DNA of 64,000 nt from Parapristionchus giblindavisi (taxonomy: Eukaryota > Nematoda > Chromadorea > Rhabditida > Diplogasteridae): assembly GCA_943737045.1 (NCBI GenBank), contig CALSFV010000085.1, positions 15,001 through 79,000 on the forward strand. Reading direction: 5' to 3'. The translations under genes were made by a program, and so were the position numbers. Position 1 is the first letter of the stretch. Each line of letters begins with the position of its first letter. Below, piece by piece: positions 1-10,559 of the stretch. Below the pieces are notes generated by a model. It ran no database searches. It was given only the letters and a program-made list of their open reading frames with translations, and had not been told where the DNA came from.

Positions 1-285
1 AGGAAGAATGAATGGTGAGGCGTACACGAGACGGGTTTGGTTAGTGACACCTTTCGCGTCACCCACTATCTCGTAGACTGCCGATACAATGTCTAGCACA
101 AAACATTCAATCACAAAACATCAATACAATTTCATAACTATTGGTTCTAAAGAGATAAAGGTATTATTAAATGTAAGGTCATATTTATTCATAAGCAGAA
201 GTTATCAATATATAATAATAGTTGTACAGTGATCCGATGATTTGAGAGGGACGAATAGCTCGCATGAGACATTCCTCCCTAGCAC
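1..285. other. Left flank, nothing recognised
   Basis: AT-rich sequence outside the large inverted repeat. No open frame, RNA gene or transposon end is recognisable. It has no obvious counterpart elsewhere in the window. Confidence 0.5.
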
Positions 286-799
286 TAGCACTCGAAAAAA
301 AGCAAAAGGGTGTTAATTTTGTCCTCTTGTAAATAGCATTGTAAAAAGTAAATATCTCGGTTCCCTGACTAGTTAGAGACTTGAAGCATGGTTTTTTAGG
401 TTTTAGGTTCGAAGCCAGTGCGTGGGAAAAATTTCATATTTTATTCATATGTCTCATTGTCCTATGACCGTCTATGAGAGATCACATTTCATTATTTGTA
501 AGTGTCAATCAAGTTTGATCAAACCCGTCTGGGATGCACCGCATTCTCGATTGACCCGGTCTCTTCTCCGGTCTATCGTTAGCTTTGCACAGTGGCGATA
601 ACGTGACCAATGAGGAATAGCCGAGGTGAGTTTATTGCTGGTTGAAAACTTTTCCCAATTGCCCGCTACAGCCCCTGAAACACGGGTGCTGTATGCAATT
701 TTTGAACACCCGACGGGGTAAAAATCGAGTGAGAGAATCTAGTAGGATAATTTGTTTGCTTTTTCCTTGAAACGATTGCTCGGAAACTCTGAACCAGCC

Positions 800-871
800 G
801 CCTCATTGGCTCAGTGGCAGAGCGTCTGTCTAGTAAACAGAAGGTCGCTGGTTCGATTCCAGCATGAGGCA
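800..871 (+). tRNA. trnT-AGU: tRNA-Thr (anticodon AGT)
   Basis: The cloverleaf is complete. The acceptor GCCTCAT pairs perfectly with ATGAGGC, the D stem is GCTC/GAGC, the anticodon stem is TCTGT/ACAGA and the T stem is GCTGG/CCAGC. The seven-base anticodon loop CTAGTAA places AGT at positions 34-36, which reads ACT (Thr). The discriminator is A and a TTTT pol III terminator follows within about 10 bases. There is no intron and CCA is not encoded, as expected for a eukaryotic gene. An identical copy lies on the other palindrome arm at 8248-8319. All stems are intact, so it is probably functional. Confidence 0.93.
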
Positions 872-1536
872 CTAAACGTTTTGCGCTCTTAAGAAATTAC
901 TGTTACGAATACTATTTTAGGCAGTGTACGAATATCATTGTGAGAAAATAAGAGAAATTTATTGAATTGTTTAAAAAATATTATTGAATGGTTTTGCTGT
1001 AGCGGGCAATTGGGAAAAGTTTTCAACCAGCAATAAACGCACCTCGGCTAGACCTCCTTGGTCACGTTATCGCCACTGCGCAAAGCTAATGATAGACCGG
1101 AGTATTGTGCGTATAAAATGTACTTGCATAAGAAAATGACACTGTGCTCTAAAAAACTGAAGTCGCTCAAAGGCTAGATCTCGCCCTGCCTCTCGATTGT
1201 TTTTCCGCTGTCTCTCCCTAACCCGGCTGACCTTCGCCGCGCGCTATTTGATATAAAAGAGATCGGCATAGTTTCTGAACCATGAAAAACTAGAAATAGC
1301 CTCTTCTACAAATAAAACAAGTGCTTTTTATACGCTCAATAGAGACCGAAAAATCGAGAATGCGGCGCATCCCAGACAGGTTTGATCGACTGCAGGGTCA
1401 CCGATATTTTAAACGTTAATATAATTTATATTTTATTTAATTCTTATTGAGATGTATTTTTCATATTATAATAGCATGAAAATGTGATTCAATAAAATCA
1501 ATAATCCATAATGATGAATACAAACAAAAGAGGAAA

Positions 1537-1608
1537 TTCCGATGCGGGGAATCGAACCCCGGCATTGTGGGTGAGAGCCACAAATCCTAACCACTAGACC
1601 ACATTGGA
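1537..1608 (-). tRNA. trnE-CUC: tRNA-Glu (anticodon CTC), one acceptor mismatch
   Basis: Read on the minus strand, the cloverleaf has anticodon stem TGTGG/CCACA, loop CTCTCAC (anticodon CTC, reading GAG), T stem CGGGG/CCCCG and discriminator A. The acceptor is TCCAATG against CATCGGA, giving an A-C mismatch at pair 4:69. Copies elsewhere in the window have TCCGATG and pair perfectly. A run of four T follows on the minus strand as terminator. The same mismatch is present in the mirrored copy at 4928-4999. It may still be expressed, but the mismatch makes it a weaker candidate than the clean copies. Confidence 0.85.
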
Positions 1609-1709
1609 TGGCGGAAGAAGTTTCAAGGTAGACATTGATGTTCAACTTAGATTGAAACTTGATTGACACTTAGGTCGACATCTAAGGGAGTTGAAACATC
1701 CAAAAAAAT

Positions 1710-2114
1710 TCAATAAATTAAATACCCCACCCACTGTATTTCCCCAACCTTGCCCCCGCTGTCTGCCATATGGTTTGTGCCCTCTATCACGTACTTAAAG
1801 GGCAGCACTTCGATGACTGAGCCAAAGTCGAGAAGATGTTGGTCAACTTCTTCAAGTCCCAGCCCCGTTCTTCCTTGCTTTATTGGATCTACAAGTTGCT
1901 CAATAAATGGCGCAAGACTATCAATGTAGAATGGACCTATCGTACGCGAAACAAATTCCGCCCCATTTTACAAACTATTTGTAAAATCAACAATCAGTTT
2001 GTAAAAGTTTGTTGTTTTTACAAACTCGTTCCAAATTTCACTCCCTGTGGGCTGAATGAATTTTTCATTACTTATTTTTGCTAGAATATGATATTTTGCT
2101 CGAAATCCAATCAT
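1710..2114 (-). pseudogene. Unrecognised ORF fragment with one in-frame stop (left palindrome arm)
   Basis: Mirror image of the frame described at 4422-4826. It encodes about 134 codons from an ATG with a single internal TAA. No family was recognised. It lies between the tRNA-Glu gene and the diverged inner part of the palindrome. Confidence 0.3.
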
Positions 2115-2842
2115 AAAATAATGAAAACAATGTACTAAGAAGCCTGAAACATTTTTTTTCGTTTCTGGAAAAGTCAGTCCACGATCGACTAGCAAAGCTA
2201 CAAACTACAATTTCGTATTTCCAGCTTGTCGGCTTAGTCTTTTTTTTTGTTTTCCCCGTTGTTTGTTGTCTATGTGCTCATAATTTCGTTATTTTGTTTC
2301 TAAATGTGTTGTACACTATCACTTCTAGGTCTACTGACATCGGCCATTCTCGGAATACGAAGACCAACGCGGAACAAGGATAAACTTCAGCAGTTAACAT
2401 ATCAGAGACGTTTTTCTTCCATTCATTTACACTTTCCTTTTTCACTTTCTGCTTATTTCACTTCAATATGTTTTAGAATGTAACGTAATATGCTCTTGAT
2501 ACTTTGTGTTTCCTTTGAGGTACTGCGGATGATGTGTTGTTCCGTCGTCCTGTTCCGTCGAGGTCAATGTCATTGTCGTCAATTTCATCGAGGTTGGTAT
2601 CAATTCATAATATTCAATCACGTTTTGTGCTTACCAGTATGCACTCTAGACAGATATACATGAATTTCACGCCGAAGTTCAGAGATACTTGTGATTTGCT
2701 ATCGAATTGGGGACAAAATTGTACAAAAAGGGTAGTTGGAGATTAGACATCTACTCTGAGTCATGAAAGACTACAACAATGCATTGGATCAAATGTTGCT
2801 AATGCACTCATATTATATTTCAGAGTACTCTCCAACAACTTT

Positions 2843-3115
2843 CTCAGGTGTTTGAATCCTTGCATGATCCAAGTAAAATTCGTGCAATTAATGGCATGAT
2901 CATGCATGGAAAATACTCGAATCATGCATGGATTATCCGTGACCATGCATAGATTCTGTCATTCCATGCACGATCACGGAAAATTCGTGCATGATCACGG
3001 AAGATCTATGCATGATCACGAACGATGGATATTCCATGCATGATCATGCATGGAATGTCGAATCATGCATGATTATACTTGTATTCGTGATCATGCAAGG
3101 ATTTCAACACCAGAG
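2843..3115. mobile_element. Foldback MITE with CTCAGGTG ends
   Basis: The left end reads CTCAGGTGTTTGAATCCTTG and the right end reads as the complement CTCTGGTGTTGAAATCCTTG. TTT flanks both sides, a possible 3-bp target duplication. The interior is a series of self-complementary ATGATCATGCATGG-type blocks. Related short copies occur at 18912, 20978 and 50176. It has no coding capacity and lies in the palindrome loop, so its insertion breaks the arm symmetry. Confidence 0.7.
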
Positions 3116-3118
3116 TTT

Positions 3119-3709
3119 GGTCACCTACTAATTCATCGATTTGTCGATTGAGTTCAATCCTAATTCAGGTTAATATTAGTCGATAACATTCACTCACTTT
3201 TTGAATATTGTATCTCATTCTAGATGAGTTCACAATGGACTATCTCGACAACGTGACGGACGCAATCGGAGATACACCGACGATTTTTCTCTTTTTTAAA
3301 ATAAAGCTATTCATTTATAATCTACCAAAGTTCATAACATGCTTTATCCAACAGTACAATACAAGATTGATGAACGCAAATGAATGAATGACATCAAAAG
3401 AAACGAGGAAGATGCGGCCATGTTGAAAATCACTGGTGTTCCCTTCGAAAGAGTTGACAACAGCTGGAAAAAGACCTTTGTACTTTTAGTTACAACATAA
3501 TATTTGAAACATAATATTATGTAATTCATATTTTTCGGGCACGTGCTCGCAGATAAGTCGATTCAAATCATATGCACAGGCCATAATAATATTTCAATCA
3601 TGGTACATTCCAAATAGTAGCGACGATAGCTGCAAAATTAGTTAAATGACATATACCAACCTTGTATAACTGACAGATTACATTATCTGTTGATTGATCA
3701 GTAGGTGAA
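3119..3709. other. Palindrome loop, unique sequence
   Basis: This is non-repeated in the window. A possible short frame begins after a TTCTAG acceptor-like site near 3222 and runs about 50 codons. Nothing in it was recognised and it may be chance. Confidence 0.3.
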
Positions 3710-3931
3710 GATATTGAAGTACTCTGAAACATGAATGCATTAGTAACATTGAATTCAATTCACTGCTGTAGTCTTTCACGGGTCAGAGTAAATGTCTAAT
3801 CTTCAACTAGCCTTTTTTTACAATTTTGTCCCCAATTCGCAAAACAAATCGCTCGGAGCTTCGCCGAGAAATAGAAACGACTCTCTCATGAGATCACACA
3901 GGTAGGCACAAAACGTGATTGAATATTATGA

Positions 3932-4063
3932 ATTGATACCAACCTCGATGAAATTGACGACAATGACATTGACCTCGACGGAACAGGACGACGGAACAAC
4001 ACATCATCCGCAGTACCTCAAAGGAAACACAAAGTATCAAGAGCATATTACGTTACATTCTAA
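3932..4063 (+). other. Short acidic open frame, possible exon remnant
   Basis: A 43-codon frame begins directly after a TGA and ends at TAA. It is rich in Asp and Glu early (LDEIDDNDIDLD) and basic later (RKHKVSR). It has no clear splice sites and no family was recognised. The mirrored copy is at about 2473-2604 on the minus strand. The composition looks protein-like, but the evidence is weak. Confidence 0.2.
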
Positions 4064-4421
4064 AACATATTGAAGTGAAATAAGCAGAAAGTGAAAAAGG
4101 AAAGTGTAAATGAATGGAAGAAAAACGTCTCTGATATGTTAACTGCTGAAGTTTATCCTTGTTCCGCGTTGGTCTTCGTATTCCGAGAGTGGCCGATGTC
4201 AGTAGACCTAGAAGTGATAGTGTACAACACATTTAGAAACAAAATAACGAAATTATGAGCACATAGACAACAAACAACGGGGAAAACAAAAAAAAAAGAC
4301 TAAGCCGACAAGCTGGAAATACGAAATTGTAGTTTGTAGCTTTGCTAGTCGATCGTGGACTGACTTTTCCAGAAACGAAAAAAATGTTTCAGGCTTCTTA
4401 GTACATTGTTTTCATTATTTT

Positions 4422-4826
4422 ATGATTGGATTTCGAGCAAAATATCATATTCTAGCAAAAATAAGTAATGAAAAATTCATTCAGCCCACAGGGAGTGAAA
4501 TTTGGAACGAGTTTGTAAAAACAACAAACTTTTACAAACTGATTGTTGATTTTACAAATAGTTTGTAAAATGGGGCGGAATTTGTTTCGCGTACGATAGG
4601 TCCATTCTACATTGATAGTCTTGCGCCATTTATTGAGCAACTTGTAGATCCAATAAAGCAAGGAAGAACGGGGCTGGGACTTGAAGAAGTTGACCAACAT
4701 CTTCTCGACTTTGGCTCAGTCATCGAAGTGCTGCCCTTTAAGTACGTGATAGAGGGCACAAACCATATGGCAGACAGCGGGGGCAAGGTTGGGGAAATAC
4801 AGTGGGTGGGGTATTTAATTTATTGA
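4422..4826 (+). pseudogene. Unrecognised ORF fragment with one in-frame stop (right palindrome arm)
   Basis: The frame starts at ATG 4422 and runs to TGA 4824-4826, with one internal TAA at 4566-4568. The second half looks protein-like, with stretches such as GPFYIDSLAPFIEQLVDPIK and LGLEEVDQHLLDFGS and a balanced composition. It was not recognised. It may be an exon or transposase remnant captured with the palindrome. Both arms share the same stop, so the break predates the inversion or was copied between arms. Confidence 0.3.
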
Positions 4827-4927
4827 ATTTTTTTGGATGTTTCAACTCCCTTAGATGTCGACCTAAGTGTCAATCAAGTTTCAATCTAAGTTGAACATCA
4901 ATGTCTACCTTGAAACTTCTTCCGCCA

Positions 4928-4999
4928 TCCAATGTGGTCTAGTGGTTAGGATTTGTGGCTCTCACCCACAATGCCGGGGTTCGATTCCCCGCATCGGAA
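4928..4999 (+). tRNA. trnE-CUC: tRNA-Glu (anticodon CTC), one acceptor mismatch
   Basis: Mirror copy of 1537-1608. The anticodon loop is CTCTCAC, the T arm is CGGGG-TTCGATT-CCCCG, and the same A-C mismatch is present at acceptor pair 4:69. A TTTT terminator follows at about 5007. Both A box and B box are present. Confidence 0.85.
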
Positions 5000-5408
5000 T
5001 TTCCTCTTTTGTTTGTATTCATCATTATGGATTATTGATTTTATTGAATCACATTTTCATGCTATTATAATATGAAAAATACATCTCAATAAGAATTAAA
5101 TAAAATATAAATTATATTAACGTTTAAAATATCGGTGACCCTGCAGTCGATCAAACCTGTCTGGGATGCGCCGCATTCTCGATTTTTCGGTCTCTATTGA
5201 GCGTATAAAAAGCACTTGTTTTATTTGTAGAAGAGGCTATTTCTAGTTTTTCATGGTTCAGAAACTATGCCGATCTCTTTTATATCAAATAGCGCGCGGC
5301 GAAGGTCAGCCGGGTTAGGGAGAGACAGCGGAAAAACAATCGAGAGGCAGGGCGAGATCTAGCCTTTGAGCGACTTCAGTTTTTTAGAGCACAGTGTCAT
5401 TTTCTTAT

Positions 5409-7987
5409 ATATATATATTTATCGACATGCTCAGCATGAAACAATACAGGTTTAAAAAGCAGAAACAATGGATAACTGAATATTCTCGACATAGCTAGAT
5501 GATTGAAAGAGGGTAATATTGGACAAGATACTTGAGGAAAGAAAGGATAGAATGGGGTGGTAAAGGGGGGGGGGATCTCTCATTGATGGGACCATCCCTC
5601 GCACGTGTCATTAGTCCGATGATTAGCTTAAATTGATCAGATCGAGCAGGACTTGAATGGAAACATTACATTGTGTAGTGGATAGAGTAATCGGTGGAGG
5701 AGGCCGATGTTACTGTGTGACACGATTGAATCTCTAAGATGGACTTACAATGAGAGATACAATTAGGGAATGGTAGGAGCTATTTGGTCAGAAGGAGAAA
5801 AGAGTATGGAAAAGAGTATAAATAAACTAGGATGCAAAAATAGATGGATATTCACTATTTATTAATAACGATTTAAACTGTGAATGTGATTCGGCTGATA
5901 AAATAATAGGTGGTAATCTATTCAGCCATCTAATAACTCTCAGGGGGAAAGAGTTATATCTAATACTATTTCTAGTGAATTCTAATTTGAGGCCATAGGA
6001 GAAACTACGGGGTCGGGTCGGCTGAAATCTGAAAAATGTATCGATCGGAATGATCGACTCTCCATACAGTATCTTTCTCGCGAGGAGAAGATCACTTACC
6101 ACCCTTTGCTCACTTAGAGGCTTCATTGAGAGTGCTTTCAATCTATCAGGATAAGAAGGAAGAGATTCAGGAGAGACGTGGAAGCAACGGTAGAAGACAA
6201 TTCGAGTAAAAAGGCGTTGAACCTTTTCAAGACGAAGACTGTCTTTAGACGTGATAGGATACCAGAAAGATGATGCAAATGAGAGATGAGGAAGAACATA
6301 GATAATATAGCATTTGACTAATATTTCAGGAGAGTTTACAGAGACAGCTTTGAGGAGAAGATGAAGAGCAATTTGAGACTTAGTTATTCTATCATCAATG
6401 GAAGCACTGGGACGAAGGGTGGACAATATTTGAACACCTAAGTCGCGCACTTGGGACAAGAACTCAAGAGGAGAATTATTGATTGAGTAGGTAGAGATCA
6501 ACGAGCGAGAACCGATACGAATTAAATGACATTTGGGAGCAGAAAGAGATAGTTGATTGATAACAGTCCACTCATGGAAAGAATTAATGGCATTTTGGAA
6601 TTCAGAGGAAACAAAGGGATGGGAAGACTTATCAAAGGATACATACAGTTTAATGTCATCAGCATACGCTTGAATCTTAACATTTGGGAAGGAGGATAGG
6701 CAATATGAGATATCAGCAATGTATAGTATAAAGAGGATGGGACCGAGAACGGAGCCTTGGGGTACTCCAGACACAACAGGGTGAAAGTCAGACAAAATAC
6801 CATCTAAACGAACACTGAATAGACGATCAGTAAGGAATGAATTGAGCCAATGGAGAAGAGGTCCTGATATACCGTAATGGGAACATTTGGCGATAAGTTT
6901 GGTATGGGATACGGTATCAAATGCACGCGAAAAATCAAGGTAAAGAATATCTGTTGTGAGGCCATTGGAAAGGGCAGATGACCAGTCATTTTGGCATAGA
7001 AGGAGATTGGATTGAATGGATGCCTGAGATCGAAAACCATGCTGATATGAGGGTATAACATTATTATCAAGAAGGAATGGGAGGAGTTTGGACTTGACCA
7101 GTCTCTCCATGGTCTTAGAAACTGGTGATGATATAGATATTGGTCGATAAGATGATGGGAGAGAATGGTCTTTTCCAGGTTTGGGAATTGGTGTAACAAG
7201 GGATCTTTTCCATAATGAGGGTACGGTAGAGGTCGACAAACTGAGGTTGAAAATATCGGCAAGTGGGAGTGATAAGGAATCAGAACAGCGATTAAGAATA
7301 ATCTGGGGAATAGAATCATAAGATGTAGAGCATGTTGGTTTTAGCTTACGAAGGGCACGAGACACTTCAAAAGGAAAGAAAGTAAAAGATGACAATTGAG
7401 CATGGATGGGGTATGAATACATAGTTGGAGCAGTGCCATCATCTTGAACAAAATGAGAAAAGAATTCATTGGCCAACAAATTTGCTTTATTAATTGGTTC
7501 AACATATTTATTTCCAAATTGATCTATTAAAGTGTGAGTATATGAGGTCTTTGATTTGGTAAGGGATGCAATATGTCTGTAAAGGTCATGGGTACGCGAT
7601 AACTTTTTCCTTTCACAATAGCGATTCCATTTATTAATTAGACGCAACAAATCTTTGCTAGATTGTTCGAATAGAAAACGGACGGAGGGGTTGGATATCT
7701 TATCAAAGAGGGAGTTTCTATGATCAACCAATCTACGAATGTGAGGGGGGTAGGACATACTATGACTACGTGGGATACGGTATGGTACGAAGGTGTCAAT
7801 GGCAAGTTGAACATGAGAACAAAATAGGTCATATGCCTCATCAATATGCGTACAATCCTTGAAGAGTGACAACCAATCAATGGATGAAAAGAAAGACGAC
7901 ATAGAGGTAAAATCTGCACGGGCATAGTCACGTACAAGGGACTGGGCAGGGGGAGTAACGGAAGAAGTGATGGTGAAGGATAGACCG
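5409..7987 (-). mobile_element. CR1/Jockey-type LINE, 5' truncated, full 3' end
   Basis: Comparison with the uninterrupted left arm (around 1128-1131) fixes the insertion. A 4-bp TTAT lies at both 5405-5408 and 7988-7991, and the element spans 2579 bp between them. On the minus strand it begins inside the linker after the missing endonuclease domain, continues through an intact reverse transcriptase frame, has about 0.4 kb of 3' UTR and ends in an AT-dinucleotide tail. 5' truncation, a short target duplication and a simple-repeat tail are typical of target-primed reverse transcription. It inserted after the palindrome formed, since it is absent from the other arm. Confidence 0.92.
5827..7987 (-). 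CDS. Non-LTR retrotransposon reverse transcriptase, 5' truncated
   Basis: About 719 uninterrupted codons lie inside the element. The open frame continues about 25 codons upstream into the host repeat, but that part is not LINE sequence and has no ATG start. Numbering from the extended frame, the post-endonuclease linker is about residues 26-200, YRPIS about 305, the catalytic LDFSRAFD block about 375-382, GVPQGSVLGP about 432-441 and YADD about 466-469. The thumb and C-terminal region end in a typical RVIRWLNRLPP motif. The three catalytic aspartates are present. The apurinic-type endonuclease expected upstream is absent, so it is not autonomous. The gene is young enough to lack stops. Family assignment to the CR1/Jockey superfamily rests on these motifs. 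Confidence 0.88.
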
Positions 7988-8247
7988 TTATGCAAGTACA
8001 TTTTATACGCACAATACTCCGGTCTATCATTAGCTTTGCGCAGTGGCGATAACGTGACCAAGGAGGTCTAGCCGAGGTGCGTTTATTGCTGGTTGAAAAC
8101 TTTTCCCAATTGCCCGCTACAGCAAAACCATTCAATAATATTTTTTAAACAATTCAATAAATTTCTCTTATTTTCTCACAATGATATTCGTACACTGCCT
8201 AAAATAGTATTCGTAACAGTAATTTCTTAAGAGCGCAAAACGTTTAG

Positions 8248-8319
8248 TGCCTCATGCTGGAATCGAACCAGCGACCTTCTGTTTACTAGACAGACGCTCT
8301 GCCACTGAGCCAATGAGGC
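8248..8319 (-). tRNA. trnT-AGU: tRNA-Thr (anticodon AGT)
   Basis: Mirror of 800-871. All four stems pair perfectly, the anticodon loop is CTAGTAA and the discriminator is A. On the minus strand a TTTT terminator lies just beyond the 3' end. It is identical to the left-arm gene. Confidence 0.93.
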
Positions 8320-9378
8320 GGCTGGTTCAGAGTTTCCGAGCAATCGTTTCAAGGAAAAAGCAAACAAATTATCCTACTAGATTCTCTCACTCGATTTTTA
8401 CCCCGTCGGGTGTTCAAAAATTGCATACAGCACCCGTGTTTCAGGGGCTGTAGCGGGCAATTGGGAAAAGTTTTCAACCAGCAATAAACTCACCTCGGCT
8501 ATTCCTCATTGGTCACGTTATCGCCACTGTGCAAAGCTAACGATAGACCGGAGAAGAGACCGGGTCAATCGAGAATGCGGCGCATCCCAGACGGGTTTGA
8601 TCAAACTTGATTGACACTTACAAATAATGAAATGTGATCTCTCATAGACGGTCATAGGACAATGAGACATATGAATAAAATATGAAATTTTTCCCACGCA
8701 CTGGCTTCGAACCTAAAACCTAAAAAACCATGCTTCAAGTCTCTAACTAGTCAGGGAACCGAGATATTTACTTTTTACAATGCTATTTACAAGAGGACAA
8801 AATTAACACCCTTTTGCTTTTTTTCGAGTGCTATTTCCGGAAAATGAACACCACATAAATCTATAAATTAAATTAGTCATAATATTTTGTGTACAATGTG
8901 CATGGTTCACAATATTTCGAGAAAAGACATGAACTCATGTGAACTGCAGTTCCTCCATTAAATTTCAACGTTTCCTACTCTATAAATTTTTCCTTAAAAA
9001 ACAAGCACCTGCATTCTTTTTATAGCTTTCTCATTCTACTGTAATCGTCTGTTATTGGTCTTCTGATTTGTTTTATTCGTTCACATAATGGAATATGGAA
9101 AGTTATTGAAAGCACATTTAACACAAAAATGCAATGCCTTTATCTATATTATACTAAACTGTTCATCAATCACATACTGCCATGCTTTGAATCAACAGCC
9201 ATGTTCTATATTTTCTTTAAATATGTATGGCAATTTTGGGGAAAATAAGTTAGTTCACGATCCTTCTACCTAACCTCTCCCGAACACTAGATGTTAACGC
9301 ATGGAGAGTGGGACCAAGTAAAGTAAAAAATAGCAAAAACAATCGGACCATTGTGAGAGTGTTTATCTTTTGCTAATC

Positions 9379-9461
9379 CTCTTCGGGTAATCGAACTTTT
9401 ATTGCCGACCAACCGGCCGGTTTGAATGTCCGTGCTCTTATCCACTAGGCCATGGGCCCCC
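9379..9461 (-). pseudogene. tRNA-like sequence (A and B boxes, no clean cloverleaf)
   Basis: On the minus strand it starts GGCCCATGGCCTAGTGGATA, which resembles the 5' half of an arginine-type tRNA and contains a good A box (TGGCCTAGTGG). A B-box-like GTTCGATTA follows. The acceptor and T stems do not pair, so a functional tRNA is unlikely. Related copies occur in every D module, and in inverted form in C modules. Confidence 0.55.
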
Positions 9462-9580
9462 ATTAGAATGAATGTCAAACGATCTACATATACTCAGACA
9501 CTTCCGTGCTTATATACCGATGCGTGGCTCCGCCTCTTTTTGATAAACTCTGTTTATATAATGATTCTGGTTCCGCCTAT

Positions 9581-9823
9581 TTAACTTCGCGGGCTTGGAC
9601 ACCTACAACATGCATTGCATAACCCCCAAAGATCTTTATTATTTCTGAAAACAGTATGTCTCAGCAGCAGTATGAACGACAAAACGAGAAGGGCCATTGA
9701 CATCTTGACTCCACGATTGGGATGTTCATCAGTGACGATGGTGACGATCTTCTGATGACGTTCAGTGTCGACAACGAATCGAACAATTGAAATGAGAATC
9801 GATAAATTACCATTGACACACAA
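9581..9823 (-). CDS. Candidate small conserved reading frame of module D
   Basis: Eighty codons are open, but the first codon is TTG and no ATG start is evident, so it could be an internal exon. It contains FVVDTERHQKIV, then DEHPNRGVKMSM, a hydrophobic stretch ALLVLSFILLL, and it ends in CPSPRS followed by TAA. The same frame stays open in the other D copies (26253, 38085, 48507, 62815). The only length change in the conserved core is an in-frame 9-bp insertion here. Module B has a related plus-strand frame with EDHQKI and CPSPRS. No known family was recognised. The end of the frame overlaps an AATAAA-like signal, so part may be untranslated. Confidence 0.35.
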   Translation of the reverse strand: MCVNGNLSILISIVRFVVDTERHQKIVTIVTDEHPNRGVKMSMALLVLSFILLLRHTVFRNNKDLWGLCNACCRCPSPRS

Positions 9824-10559
9824 TATGGTAGTAAGCTACACTTTTCACTTTTCGCAATTTTTAAAGACTGCTCAAGATTGGAAAAGAGGGTACTTCTTCT
9901 GATAACGACATTACTCTCGAAGTATCAAATTTTTCTTTGAAAGGACAAATTTTATAAATGATTCTAAAAGAAATATAATAAAAAGATGACTATAGACAAA
10001 TTAATGGTTGGAGGATGCCGTTATCGAAAGTACGACCGAAATTGAAATCGAGGAAAGTAAAGAAAAAGTAGCGAGAGAGTGAGTAAAACGAGGAGTGTTC
10101 TCTGTTTTCTTTTCTTTTCATGACTTTTGAGCAGATATTAATATTAGCCAAGGTATTCTCGTACCTCCAAGATCAGCCATCGATTGTAGATCGTCTGACG
10201 TCGTCTCCGATAATGTCCTCGATGCTGGGCAATCGTGACGTCATCAGACCAAGGTGTGTGTCATCATGTATCACGGTCGAGAACGTATCGTCGCGCTTCA
10301 TAGACGATAGATTTGATGAACTGAAAAGGATTTGACATTACCCAAATCAATAGATCAACGTCCACTATGATCTCATAGAGCAAGAAAGTAATGAGAAAAG
10401 AGTTTAAAGAGCGGAGAGTTTCACATTGAGAATATTTCAATCTAATTTATAACAATTCTTGACATGGAACAGAGAACTACGAAGGAGTAACCGCGGGAAG
10501 AAAATAAGGATAGCAAGACGCAATAATAATAATAATAATTTATCACGTTCACACATTGG

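Larger units (their letters stand above)
286..8833. repeat. Giant inverted repeat (palindrome) with a LINE in the right arm
   Basis: Position x in the left arm matches the complement of position 9119-x for 286-1131, and of 6536-x from 1128 to about 2845. The offset change equals the LINE at 5409-7987. The outer parts of the arms are nearly identical and carry mirrored tRNA-Thr and tRNA-Glu genes. Between about 2640 and 2845 (pairing with about 3690-3900) the arms are clearly diverged, with indels. The loop of roughly 0.85 kb holds a MITE and unique sequence. No target-site duplication is visible at 286/8833, so this looks like an inverted segmental duplication and not a transposon. Confidence 0.9.

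Noticed and set aside
7988..8061. N-terminal extension of the long reverse transcriptase frame
   Set aside because: These codons lie in host repeat sequence outside the LINE (proved by the left palindrome arm) and start with TTG, so they are read-through and not protein.
9379..9461. Functional tRNA in module D
   Set aside because: A and B boxes are good, but the acceptor and T stems do not pair in any copy and the region between boxes is too long for a standard anticodon arm.
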